From positions 3,838,501 to 3,902,500 of the forward strand of contig NZ_AP023368.1 of assembly GCF_014218355.1 (NCBI RefSeq): a stretch of 64,000 bases of DNA. Direction: 5' to 3'. This DNA comes from Anaerocolumna chitinilytica (lineage in GTDB: Bacteria > Bacillota > Clostridia > Lachnospirales > Lachnospiraceae). The notes under the pieces were generated by a model, which saw nothing but the letters and a program-made list of their open reading frames with translations, made no database searches and was not told the DNA's origin. Each line of letters begins with the position of its first letter. Position 1 is the stretch's first letter. The position numbers and the translations under genes are program-made. This document shows positions 9,040 to 17,480 of the stretch, in pieces.

Positions 9040-11082
9040 TCATAAAGTCCCACCTTTAAATTCAATTATTTTCATTTTGAGCTCAGGTGATTTTAGGAAT
9101 GCTTCTTCTAATTCTTCTTTTGATAATCTGGCAGCAGCTTCATTGGCTTCCATTAACACCTTGGCATCCTGATAAATATCACCCAGCTTGAATTCCATAT
9201 CTCCGCTTTGTCTGATGCCAAACATATCTCCGGGCCCCCTAAGTTTTAGATCTTCTCCTGCAATGTAAAAACCATCGTTGGACTGATTCATTATTTCAAG
9301 TCGTTTTTTAATATCCTTCCCTTCTCTGCCACAGACTAATATGCAATAAGACTGGTGTTTTCCTCTTCCGACCCTTCCTCTTAACTGATGAAGCTGTGCC
9401 AATCCGAAACGCTCTGCATTCTCAATCATCATAACAGTGGCATTGGGAACATTAACACCAACTTCTACTACCGTAGTAGAAACTAATATCTGTATATCCC
9501 CTCTTGAGAAATGCTCCATGATATCATTCTTTTCCTGGGCTTTCATCTTACCGTGAAGATATTCCACTGCTGCATGTGGCAGCGCTTCTTTGATTTTTTC
9601 CGTGTACTCGATGACATTTTCTGCTTCGATAACTTCACTTTCTTCAACCATGGGGCAGATGATGTATGCCTGACGTCCCTCTTCTATCTGCTTACCAATA
9701 AAACGGTAGGCAGTACTTCGGTATCCGGTATTAACTACACAATTCTTTATAGGCAGTCTTCCCACCGGAAGTTCGTCCACCAGGGAGATATCAAGATCTC
9801 CATATAATATGATTGCAAGGGTTCTGGGTATCGGAGTTGCACTCATTACAAGAACATGGGGATGTTCCCCTTTACCCGATAGCATTTCCCTTTGTCTTAC
9901 CCCAAAACGGTGCTGTTCATCGGTAACCACAAGGGCAAGCTTCTGATATTCCACCTTCTCCTGGATAAGAGCATGGGTACCAATTATAATCTGTACTTCC
10001 CCGTTCTTAATCTTCTCATAGACATCCCTTTTAGAAGCTGCCGTCATAGAGCCGGTAAGGAGTGCCGTTCTGATACCGTATTTAAGAAATTCATTATTTA
10101 TTGTTTCAAAATGCTGTCTGGCAAGAACTTCTGTTGGAACCATAAGGGAACCCTGATATCCATTAACAGCTGCTAACAACAACGAAAGAGCCGCAAGGAC
10201 AGTCTTACCGGAGCCTACATCTCCCTGTATCAGGCGGTTCATGGTATGTCCTGACTTTATATCCTTCTTTATCTCGTCCCAAGCTCTTTTTTGTGCTCCT
10301 GTTAATTGATAAGGTAGATTCTTCTCATAATCCAGGCATTCTTGCCTTTCCTCTAGCACAAAGTTATTTGTCCATTCCTTCTTACTTTCCTTTAAATAAG
10401 ATAAAGCCAGAGTAAACTGGAAGAATTCATCAAAGATAAGTCTTCTTCTCGCCTCAGAAAGCAACTCCTTATCCTTTGGGAAATGCAGTTCCAGAAGAGC
10501 ATTCTTACTGCTCATAAGTTTGTACTCTTTCAAAATACTCTTCGGCAGATACTCATTATTTAACTCCACTTCGTCAAGGGCTGTCCTGATTGCTTTCGTA
10601 AGGAGATTATTAGTAATTCCATCTGTTAAAGGATAAAGAGGCTGCAATATATTCATTTTTCTTTGATATTCTTCTCTGGTATAAATATCCGGCTGTTCAA
10701 TTACCAGCACACCGTTCTTATACACGGCTTTTCCTCGGAAAATATAGTGATAGCCTGACATTAACCTATTCTTTAGAAAGGGCATATTAAACCAGCTAAG
10801 GACCAGGCTACCGCTGGCATCTTTCACCCTGATAGAAATAATTTTTAAGTTCCTTACCTGTTTTACAAGTGGGGAAGTGATAACAGACGCCTCAATCGCT
10901 GCTTTTTCTCCTTCCCTTATAGAAGAAATAGGAATCGGCGGCTCAAAAGCATCATACCCCCTTGGATAGTGTCGGATTAAATCCGATACGGTAAAGATGG
11001 CTAATTTATTCAAGGACTTTTCCGTTTTCTCACCGATACCCTTAATCTTCGTAACAGAATCTGTAATCCTTAGTTCCTTCAT
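9040..11082 (-). CDS. recG: ATP-dependent DNA helicase RecG
   Basis: A branched-DNA helicase of 680 residues that remodels stalled forks and Holliday junctions. The N-terminal wedge/OB domain lies at about residues 1-230. The helicase core has Walker A GDVGSGKTVLA, the motif II sequence VVTDEQHRFGVRQ, motif III VMSATPIPRTLA and the late motif QLRGRVGRGKHQSYC. Length and motifs are normal. The order DAK2-recG is shared with B. subtilis and many Firmicutes. The 155-base gap between recG and the upstream DAK2 gene shows no convincing terminator, so the genes may be co-transcribed. Confidence 0.97.
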   Translation of the reverse strand: MKELRITDSVTKIKGIGEKTEKSLNKLAIFTVSDLIRHYPRGYDAFEPPIPISSIREGEKAAIEASVITSPLVKQVRNLKIISIRVKDASGSLVLSWFNMPFLKNRLMSGYHYIFRGKAVYKNGVLVIEQPDIYTREEYQRKMNILQPLYPLTDGITNNLLTKAIRTALDEVELNNEYLPKSILKEYKLMSSKNALLELHFPKDKELLSEARRRLIFDEFFQFTLALSYLKESKKEWTNNFVLEERQECLDYEKNLPYQLTGAQKRAWDEIKKDIKSGHTMNRLIQGDVGSGKTVLAALSLLLAAVNGYQGSLMVPTEVLARQHFETINNEFLKYGIRTALLTGSMTAASKRDVYEKIKNGEVQIIIGTHALIQEKVEYQKLALVVTDEQHRFGVRQREMLSGKGEHPHVLVMSATPIPRTLAIILYGDLDISLVDELPVGRLPIKNCVVNTGYRSTAYRFIGKQIEEGRQAYIICPMVEESEVIEAENVIEYTEKIKEALPHAAVEYLHGKMKAQEKNDIMEHFSRGDIQILVSTTVVEVGVNVPNATVMMIENAERFGLAQLHQLRGRVGRGKHQSYCILVCGREGKDIKKRLEIMNQSNDGFYIAGEDLKLRGPGDMFGIRQSGDMEFKLGDIYQDAKVLMEANEAAARLSKEELEEAFLKSPELKMKIIEFKGGTL

Positions 11083-11237
11083 ACTGTAACCATGCCCTTT
11101 CCATTGCGCCTTAAGTTGTACCGTGAATTTTGAAGACGCAAACTAAAAAAGGTCCTATCCACAGATAAGAAAGGAAAACTTTCTCATTCAGCTTCAAGAA
11201 CCTTGTTTTTCTATTATGAATCAGAGGGTGAAGCGCC

Positions 11238-12944
11238 TTATTCTACTGACAGAACATAATAGTATATCGGCTGTCCGCCAAAATGTACTTCAACTTCCAC
11301 TTCAGGGAATTCTTCTCTGACACGATCTGCTAAAGCTTCGGCAGTCTCCTCTGCTATTTCTTCACCGTAATATAAACTGATTAATTCAGAATTCTCATCT
11401 GTTAGGCTGCATACCAGCTCATAGGTTGTTTGTTCAATATCTGAGCCAACAGAAAGAATGGTCTTCTCATCCAGACCCATAATATTACCCTGCTTGATTT
11501 CCTTACCGTCTATATTCGTATCTCTAACCGCATAGGTAACCTGACCGCTCTTAACTTTCTTCATCTCAGCAGTCATACGTGCTTCGTTCTCTTCCGCTGT
11601 CTTGTCATGAACATAGTTAATAATAGCTGTAATTCCCTGAGGAACTGTCTTTGTAGGGATTACTATAATATTCTTATCCTGTGTAAGCTCTTTTGCCTGA
11701 TTTGCGGCCAATACAATATTACTGTTATTTGGAAGGATAAAGATAGTATCTGCATTGACTTCCTCAATTGCATTTAACATATCCTCCGTGCTGGGGTTCA
11801 TTGTCTGCCCTCCGGCTATGATATAATCAACACCCAGTCCTTTAAATATTTCATTTATGCCTTTACCAATGGAGACGGAGATAAAACCCACATCTTTTTT
11901 CGGTTTATCCTTCTGGCTTTCCTGCTCTTTGCTCTTTCTATCTTCCGACTGTTGCTTCGCAAGATTCTCAGCATCTTTTATCAGACGCTCATGATGTTCT
12001 TCCCTCATGTTATCAATCTTCATTCTGGAAAGTGAACCATAGGTTAAAGCTCTTTGAATGGCAAGTCCAGGGTCATTGGTATGTACATGAACCTTGACAA
12101 TGTCATCATCTGATACTACTACCAGGGAATCTCCGATAGATTCCAGGTATGCCTTAAACTCAGCATCTGTCTTTTCGTTGTATTCCTTCTCCAGCATAAT
12201 AATAAATTCAGTACAGTAACCGAACTTAATATTAGCGGTATCAATATTCTCTCTGTTGACTACAGTTTCAGATGACTGGCTTCCCTTTGCTGTAGTTCCT
12301 TCTACTGCCTTATCAAAATCAACCTCTTTGCCAAGAAGTGCATCAAAAGCACCTTTTACAATCTCAAGAAGACCCTGACCGCCGGAATCCACGACTCCAG
12401 CTTCTTTTAATACCGGAAGAAGCTCTGGTGTTTGGGCTAATACTTCCTCCATATGCTTTATTATTTCCTCACAGAAATAAACAAGATCCTTTGTCTCAGT
12501 GGCAAGCTCTGCAGCTTTTTCTGCACCGCCTCTTGCAACAGTAAGAATTGTTCCTTCCTTCGGCTTCATGACAGCCTTGTAAGCCGTTTCTACAGCTTTT
12601 TGAAAAGCGGCGGATAAAGCTATGGTATCAAGCTTCTGGTAATCCTTAATTTCCTTGCAAAATCCTCTTAAGAGCTGGGAAAGGATAACACCGGAATTAC
12701 CTCTGGCACCTCTTAATGAACCACCGGATATCGCTTTTGAAAGCCCTTCCATGGTAGGATTCTCCATCTGGCTGACTTCACGAGCAGCGGACATAATGGT
12801 CAGTGTCATATTCGTACCTGTATCACCGTCGGGTACAGGGAAAACATTCAATTCATTAATATATTCTTTTTGGGATTCGATGCTTTTTGCTCCCGATAAA
12901 AACATCTTACGAAGCATTGCAGCATCTATAGTATTTATAACCAC
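11238..12944 (-). CDS. DAK2-domain kinase, YloV/FakA family
   Basis: A 568-residue cytoplasmic protein. The N-terminal DAK2-type ATP-binding domain has FPVPDGDTGTNMTLT (residues about 33-47) and RGARGNSGVILSQLLRGF. The middle and C-terminal parts match the domains of FakA, which phosphorylates fatty acids held by FakB proteins for phospholipid synthesis. No FakB (DegV) gene is nearby. A charged Lys/Glu/Gln-rich linker lies at about residues 310-350. A GTG start is preceded by AAGGAGG. It follows the Asp23 gene by 32 bases, the usual yloU-yloV pair. Fatty-acid kinase activity is inferred from the family. Confidence 0.9.
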   Translation of the reverse strand: MVINTIDAAMLRKMFLSGAKSIESQKEYINELNVFPVPDGDTGTNMTLTIMSAAREVSQMENPTMEGLSKAISGGSLRGARGNSGVILSQLLRGFCKEIKDYQKLDTIALSAAFQKAVETAYKAVMKPKEGTILTVARGGAEKAAELATETKDLVYFCEEIIKHMEEVLAQTPELLPVLKEAGVVDSGGQGLLEIVKGAFDALLGKEVDFDKAVEGTTAKGSQSSETVVNRENIDTANIKFGYCTEFIIMLEKEYNEKTDAEFKAYLESIGDSLVVVSDDDIVKVHVHTNDPGLAIQRALTYGSLSRMKIDNMREEHHERLIKDAENLAKQQSEDRKSKEQESQKDKPKKDVGFISVSIGKGINEIFKGLGVDYIIAGGQTMNPSTEDMLNAIEEVNADTIFILPNNSNIVLAANQAKELTQDKNIIVIPTKTVPQGITAIINYVHDKTAEENEARMTAEMKKVKSGQVTYAVRDTNIDGKEIKQGNIMGLDEKTILSVGSDIEQTTYELVCSLTDENSELISLYYGEEIAEETAEALADRVREEFPEVEVEVHFGGQPIYYYVLSVE

Positions 12945-12976
12945 AAATCTATTCCTCCTTAACAGTAATTCTTCCG

Positions 12977-13333
12977 CTAGTCTATGACTCTTACGCCTTC
13001 GACAAAAATATTGATCTTAATGACTTCCATACCAGTAAATTCTTCTACCTTATACTTTACGTTACTGATTAAGTTCTCAGCAACGGCTGAGATGCTTACT
13101 CCGTAAGATACGATGATATGCAAATCAATGATTATCTTATTATCTTCCAGCAAAATATTAACACCATGCTTCAGACTTTCCCGCATTAGAAGTTTTACAA
13201 GACCATCTTTCATATTGACTGATGCCATGCCTACCACGCCAAAACACTCAACTGCTGATGAACCTGCGTATTTGGCCAGCACATCATTATCTATTGATAC
13301 TTCACCGATATTTGTATTCATGTGTCCCTTCAT
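12977..13333 (-). CDS. Asp23/Gls24 family protein (YloU-like)
   Basis: A 118-residue soluble protein covering a full Asp23/Gls24 domain (GEVSIDNDVLAKYAGSSAVE, then VGVSI-type strands and EGVRVID at the end). In staphylococci Asp23 coats the inner membrane via partners and influences envelope stress. The small YloU form pairs with the DAK2 protein encoded just downstream, and they are probably functionally linked. An ATG preceded by GGAGG with six bases spacing fixes the start. A TATAAT lies about 50 bases upstream without a clear -35. The remaining gap up to the small membrane-protein gene is AT-rich with nothing recognised. Confidence 0.9.
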   Translation of the reverse strand: MKGHMNTNIGEVSIDNDVLAKYAGSSAVECFGVVGMASVNMKDGLVKLLMRESLKHGVNILLEDNKIIIDLHIIVSYGVSISAVAENLISNVKYKVEEFTGMEVIKINIFVEGVRVID

Positions 13334-13636
13334 AGGAATCCTCCATTCTATTTATATTAACTACCTAGGTTTCCATTCGTTTCTATTATAACCTTTTTTT
13401 ATATAAAATGGAATACTAATTTTATTCGTAAGGCATTATGTATCCTTCTATTTATTATTCCATAAATTTTTTATTTATAATCCCTATTTTAATATAAAGA
13501 AAAAATTATCTGCATATATTGTGTGTAAGAGACTTTTTAACCATTTTTTCTCAATTCTTCATTTTCAAAACTGGATTTCCATGTATGCCAGAGCGTACAA
13601 CAGTTTTTCAGCTGCTGATTAACGAAAGGGGTTACT

Positions 13637-13774
13637 ATGAAAAGAATGATTGGTTTTATCCTTTTCTGGATAGCAATTGGTATGACTATTATGCTTTTCA
13701 TTACCAATGGTATTCTTGCTGTATGTATTATTATCCTGCTGCTTGTCCTTGGATATAATTTATTTGCCTGCTAG
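13637..13774 (+). CDS. 45-residue membrane protein, unknown function
   Basis: A very small protein that is nearly all hydrophobic: KRMIGFILFWIAIGMTIML, a short FITNG turn, then a second segment rich in Ile/Leu/Val ending NLFAC. It looks like a two-helix hairpin in the membrane. AAAGGGG six bases before the ATG and a plus-strand hairpin with a T-rich tail 33 bases after the stop support a real gene. Similar short proteins near rpmB are recalled from related clostridia, but no function is known. It converges on rpmB. Confidence 0.6.
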   Translation: MKRMIGFILFWIAIGMTIMLFITNGILAVCIIILLLVLGYNLFAC

Positions 13775-13806
13775 CTGTTTTGCAGACCTGACGATAGACA
13801 TAAAAC

Positions 13807-13836
13807 AAGCCCGCTGTCTCCAGCAGGCTTCTTTTA
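13807..13836 (+). terminator. Terminator after the 45-residue membrane protein gene
   Basis: The hairpin AAGCCCGCTG / CAGCAGGCTT has a four-base TCTC loop and one mismatch, and is followed by TCTTTT on the plus strand. It lies just downstream of the small gene. Confidence 0.7.
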
Positions 13837-13857
13837 CTGATGCTTATGTATCTTTGC

Positions 13858-13896
13858 ATAAAAAATCAGGACCACCGGTTTGCCGATGGTCTTGAT
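13858..13896 (-). terminator. Terminator of rpmB
   Basis: A 14-base stem (ATCAGGACCACCGG with CCGATGGTCTTGAT, including G-U pairs) has a four-base loop and is followed on the minus strand by a run of six T. It begins ten bases beyond the rpmB stop. Confidence 0.85.
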
Positions 13897-13905
13897 TATA
13901 AAATA

Positions 13906-14091
13906 TTATGCACGTTCCACTTTACCTGATCTAAGACATGAAGTACACACATAAGTTTTCTTTGCTGCACCGTTAACCAAAATCTTAACAGACTTCACAT
14001 TTGCCTTCCACATCTTGTTTGATCTTCTATGAGAATGACTCACAGCATTTCCAAAGTGAGCACTTTTTTCACAAATTGCACATTTAGCCAT
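13906..14091 (-). CDS. rpmB: 50S ribosomal protein L28
   Basis: A 61-residue large-subunit protein starting MAKCAICEK. It carries the CxxC pairs CAIC and CTSC that form the zinc site of the C+ form of L28. The GGGAGGTGC Shine-Dalgarno lies upstream of this ATG; an in-frame start three codons earlier is unlikely. The gene is monocistronic, with a strong promoter (TTGCAA-17-TATAAT) and its own terminator. Lying next to the asp23/DAK2/recG group is usual for Firmicutes. Confidence 0.97.
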   Translation of the reverse strand: MAKCAICEKSAHFGNAVSHSHRRSNKMWKANVKSVKILVNGAAKKTYVCTSCLRSGKVERA

Positions 14092-14143
14092 TAAAAGCAC
14101 CTCCCTAGGTATATTCTAAGTCTTTCGACCTGCAAACAAAACT

Positions 14144-14172
14144 ATTATAGCAGAAGATATTTTATATTGCAA
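14144..14172 (-). promoter_or_regulatory. Promoter of rpmB
   Basis: The minus strand reads TTGCAA, a 17-base spacer, then a perfect TATAAT, about 55 bases before the rpmB start. Confidence 0.75.
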
Positions 14173-14215
14173 GAAAAATTTTATCAGGTCGTCCTATTAA
14201 TAAAGCGTTATTTTA

Positions 14216-17200
14216 TCAATAATCCAGCAATTCCACCTCAAGTTCGTCTACCAGAATCTTCCCCTTTGTATTTATGAGCCTTATTTTATTTGTCTTACCA
14301 GCCTTAAGTTTAACCGTAAAGAAGGTAACTCCAGCATTTTCCTGTAAGCCTCCGGTATATTTGGCATTTATTAGAGAGTGATTTATTCCATTTACCTCCA
14401 ACTGAATTTTTGCCAGATTTTCTTGGGTAAAATAATGAATCTTAAGAGCTGCTCTCTGTCCTTTAACACCGTCTACCTGATTAAATTCTATAGATGCATC
14501 TTCTCCGTTCATAAGAACAATTGCTTTTCCCTGTTCTGTTACATTTATAACTGCATTCCCTGAAAGTACAGCATCTGCTGCTTTATAAATGTTCACTGTC
14601 CCAGATGAAATTCTATTATTATTTTTTTCTCTCATATTAGAAGTATCTTTTACTAATTTTTTAACTCCTTCTTTGGTTTGAATTACGGTTTTAATCGTTC
14701 CGTCCTCATTAAAATTCAGATAATCAATGCATACCGTCCTTAAATTCCCCTGTCCGGACAAGGACTGGTCATGGTAGAATAAATACCATTGTCCTTTATA
14801 TTTTACAACGGAGCCATGGGTAGTATCACAACCGGTAGGTTCTAAAAATATACCTTTATATTCCCAAGGGCCAAGAGGATTCTTACTCATGGCATACCTC
14901 ATCTGATTGGCCCCGTTATTATTGTCTGCATAAGTAAGATAATAAATTCCTTTTTCTTTAAACACCCAGGTCGCTTCGTGAAAGTCCTCAAGACCTTCCA
15001 TATCCAGCATTTCTCCTTTTAATGACATCATATCGTCATTTAATTCTCCGCCCTGGCATCTTCCGCCACCGCCGTAGTAGATATAACTCCGGCCGTCCTC
15101 ATCCACAAATACACAGGGATCTATCATGGCAAATCCACCCAGGCCTTCTATATAGCCCTGGTCTTTAAAATTAGCGGCAGGACTGTTACTGGTGGCTACA
15201 CCAACTTTCCAGGTCTCGTTCCATTCACCGGTAGGATGAGGATAATAAAAATAATAGGTTCCGTTTTTAAAAGCACAGTCAGGAGCCCACATAAATCCAC
15301 CCTCTGTTCTGCCCCAGGATACCTCCGCTGAACTTAAAATTTCCCCTTCATCCCTCCAGTTCACCATATCCTCGGAAGAAAAAACATGGTAATGATCCAT
15401 AAGGTCACAGCCTCTTGGCGGGTCCATATCATGGGAAGAGTAGATATATATTCTGCCGTCTTCCCATACATGTGCGGAAGGATCTGCTGTAAAGATACTG
15501 GTAATAACGGGATTTGACGCATACTCTTTGCTGGCACTATCCTTGCTTCGTGTTAAATCCCTTTTTATTATTTCTCCATTTTTCATAAGTGTCCATTCTG
15601 TTTCATCAATTACACTCTTTACTTCCTCCCCCTCTTCAAGTTCCATTGGTTCTATCCCCCCAAACTCCCTGCAGCAGTCCTCCAGAAGATAAGAAAAAGC
15701 CGGTGAAGGTGTCCAGATAGCATCGGCCTTGCCGTCTAAATCAAGAGGAGCGGCAAAATAGATTCCCTTACCCTTACCTAAATTATACAAAAAAGCACAA
15801 TAAGCTTCTCTGATAGTAACTGCTCCCTGTATATGTTCCTTATTCTTCATAATCGGTATTACGTCCTCGAAAAGCTTATTCCATGCAATCATAGAATGCT
15901 GGCGGGTTAGAGAAGCAAGCCTTTTCGTCCAGGGCAGAGGAAAGAGGGAATACTCACAGTGTCCCCATACTTCCTCGGAATCTTCCTTCATTCCAAATAC
16001 CTTTTCAAATTCGTAGACAGGAGCATCCTCCCAGTCATGGGGATGGCAATTAGCCAGCAGTACACCGCCTTCTTTCACCCACTCTGCCACCTTTAAGAGA
16101 ACTTCTTTTCTAGTTACAGCGGTATCAAGCATAATTAACACTTTACTATTCTTTAGTGCCCCATCCAGTATCATCTGCTCATCTGCTGCATTTACTTCAT
16201 AACTTTTACGGATAGCACAGACAGAATCTCTGATACTCTCAGGAACCGGCGTTCCGTTAAGCAGTGCTTCATCCAAAGGCCAAAAGAAAGTTATACCTGC
16301 CGTGTTCTTCCTTTCCTCTATAAAACTGCCGTAGTTCTTTACCTTTTCTGCAACTTCGGCCATGGCTTCACCCTTTTGGTTCAGCAGATTCCCATAATAA
16401 TGGAATACCTGACGATTCCCGTAAACAATACTGCCATACATTCTTACTGCAACTCCTGAAGGCAAGATGGGACCAACCGGCTCAAGTCCAAGATAGGCTC
16501 CATAAAATTCACAGGCACTGTACATATGTAATGTTAGATATAAATTCTCATAATAATTATTTCCTTCGTTGGTTAAGCGGATTCCACCCTGATGTTTCGC
16601 AGCAATCCTAGCTTGATCTGAAAAGGCGGAACCATGCTGTGGTTCTTCTACTCCGCCGGTACATAAATATACCGGTATCTGAGGGAAATATTTTCTGCAG
16701 GTCTCCATCCAGAAGTCTGCGTATTCCGTCATAGAGTTATGATACCAGAGAAGCAGGTCCATATAAGCAGTCCGGCTTGGCTGATGTGCTCTCAGAAAAG
16801 GTTTTATCTCTGAGAAACTTTGGTATTCTGTTCGCCAGGCTTTATTGAACGCTTGAATATCTGTATATTTTACCTTCATGGAATATTGAAGGTCTGCAAT
16901 AGCATCCTCTCCTCCGCACCAAAAGCCTCTGTGAGTGTGATAATCCCCCGGCCAGTTTCCTACCACCGGAAAGATTGCCTCACCATAATCCCCGCAGATA
17001 CCTGGCTGTACACTCTCAAGTACTTCCATAGGATTATAATGTTCCGCAAAGGCCTTCACGACGCGGGATATTTCTGTCCTGAACTTCTGATTCCAAACCG
17101 ATTCAATAGGGTTATCCTTGTCGTGTTCCAAACATTTAAGCCCCATATGCTCTTCACTTTTTAGCCACCAGTCCGGAGCCGCATATTTCGGCCCCATCAG

Positions 17201-17419
17201 AAGAAAAGGTACAAATTTAAGCCCCGCTTCTTTAATAAGCCTCACCTGACCGTCATAGTGCTCCCACTGAAAACCAGAGCGCTTAAGGGGTTCGAATTCT
17301 CTCCAATATACATAAATCTGTACGGAGGTAAACCCATTTTCCTTTACAAAATTTAATCCCTTTCTTGCTTCTGCTTCTCCCTTCTCAAATGGAATTCCAC
17401 AAACAACTATTTCACCCAT
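14216..17419 (-). CDS. Two-enzyme fusion: clan-A glycosidase + GH43 + CBM-like domain
   Basis: A 1067-residue protein without signal peptide, so probably cytoplasmic. Residues 1-640 resemble a (beta/alpha)8 glycosidase of the GH14/GH42 type: FTSVQIYVYWREFEP near the N-terminus, a possible acid in PGICGDYGEAIFP (about residue 147), a second acidic stretch TNEGNNYYE and a trimer-like beta-galactosidase region after 400. Residues about 640-925 are a GH43 five-bladed propeller with the three expected acids in TADPSAHVW, MIDPCVFVDEDG and DFHEATWVF. Residues about 943-1067 look like a CBM6-type beta-sandwich. ATG is preceded by GAGGAG; an upstream TTG is less likely. It is the last gene of the transporter operon. 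Substrate assignment (for example galactose or arabinose/xylose) is not possible from sequence alone. Confidence 0.75.
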   Translation of the reverse strand: MGEIVVCGIPFEKGEAEARKGLNFVKENGFTSVQIYVYWREFEPLKRSGFQWEHYDGQVRLIKEAGLKFVPFLLMGPKYAAPDWWLKSEEHMGLKCLEHDKDNPIESVWNQKFRTEISRVVKAFAEHYNPMEVLESVQPGICGDYGEAIFPVVGNWPGDYHTHRGFWCGGEDAIADLQYSMKVKYTDIQAFNKAWRTEYQSFSEIKPFLRAHQPSRTAYMDLLLWYHNSMTEYADFWMETCRKYFPQIPVYLCTGGVEEPQHGSAFSDQARIAAKHQGGIRLTNEGNNYYENLYLTLHMYSACEFYGAYLGLEPVGPILPSGVAVRMYGSIVYGNRQVFHYYGNLLNQKGEAMAEVAEKVKNYGSFIEERKNTAGITFFWPLDEALLNGTPVPESIRDSVCAIRKSYEVNAADEQMILDGALKNSKVLIMLDTAVTRKEVLLKVAEWVKEGGVLLANCHPHDWEDAPVYEFEKVFGMKEDSEEVWGHCEYSLFPLPWTKRLASLTRQHSMIAWNKLFEDVIPIMKNKEHIQGAVTIREAYCAFLYNLGKGKGIYFAAPLDLDGKADAIWTPSPAFSYLLEDCCREFGGIEPMELEEGEEVKSVIDETEWTLMKNGEIIKRDLTRSKDSASKEYASNPVITSIFTADPSAHVWEDGRIYIYSSHDMDPPRGCDLMDHYHVFSSEDMVNWRDEGEILSSAEVSWGRTEGGFMWAPDCAFKNGTYYFYYPHPTGEWNETWKVGVATSNSPAANFKDQGYIEGLGGFAMIDPCVFVDEDGRSYIYYGGGGRCQGGELNDDMMSLKGEMLDMEGLEDFHEATWVFKEKGIYYLTYADNNNGANQMRYAMSKNPLGPWEYKGIFLEPTGCDTTHGSVVKYKGQWYLFYHDQSLSGQGNLRTVCIDYLNFNEDGTIKTVIQTKEGVKKLVKDTSNMREKNNNRISSGTVNIYKAADAVLSGNAVINVTEQGKAIVLMNGEDASIEFNQVDGVKGQRAALKIHYFTQENLAKIQLEVNGINHSLINAKYTGGLQENAGVTFFTVKLKAGKTNKIRLINTKGKILVDELEVELLDY

Positions 17420-17480
17420 AGGAACTTCTCCTCTCAAACCTCTGACATTGTAATTACATTAAACGCTGTTCTTCTATATT

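Noticed and set aside
8934..9065. N-terminal extension of the AAA ATPase starting at a TTG inside recG
   Set aside because: It has no ribosome binding site, while a strong GGGAGG lies just before the internal ATG.
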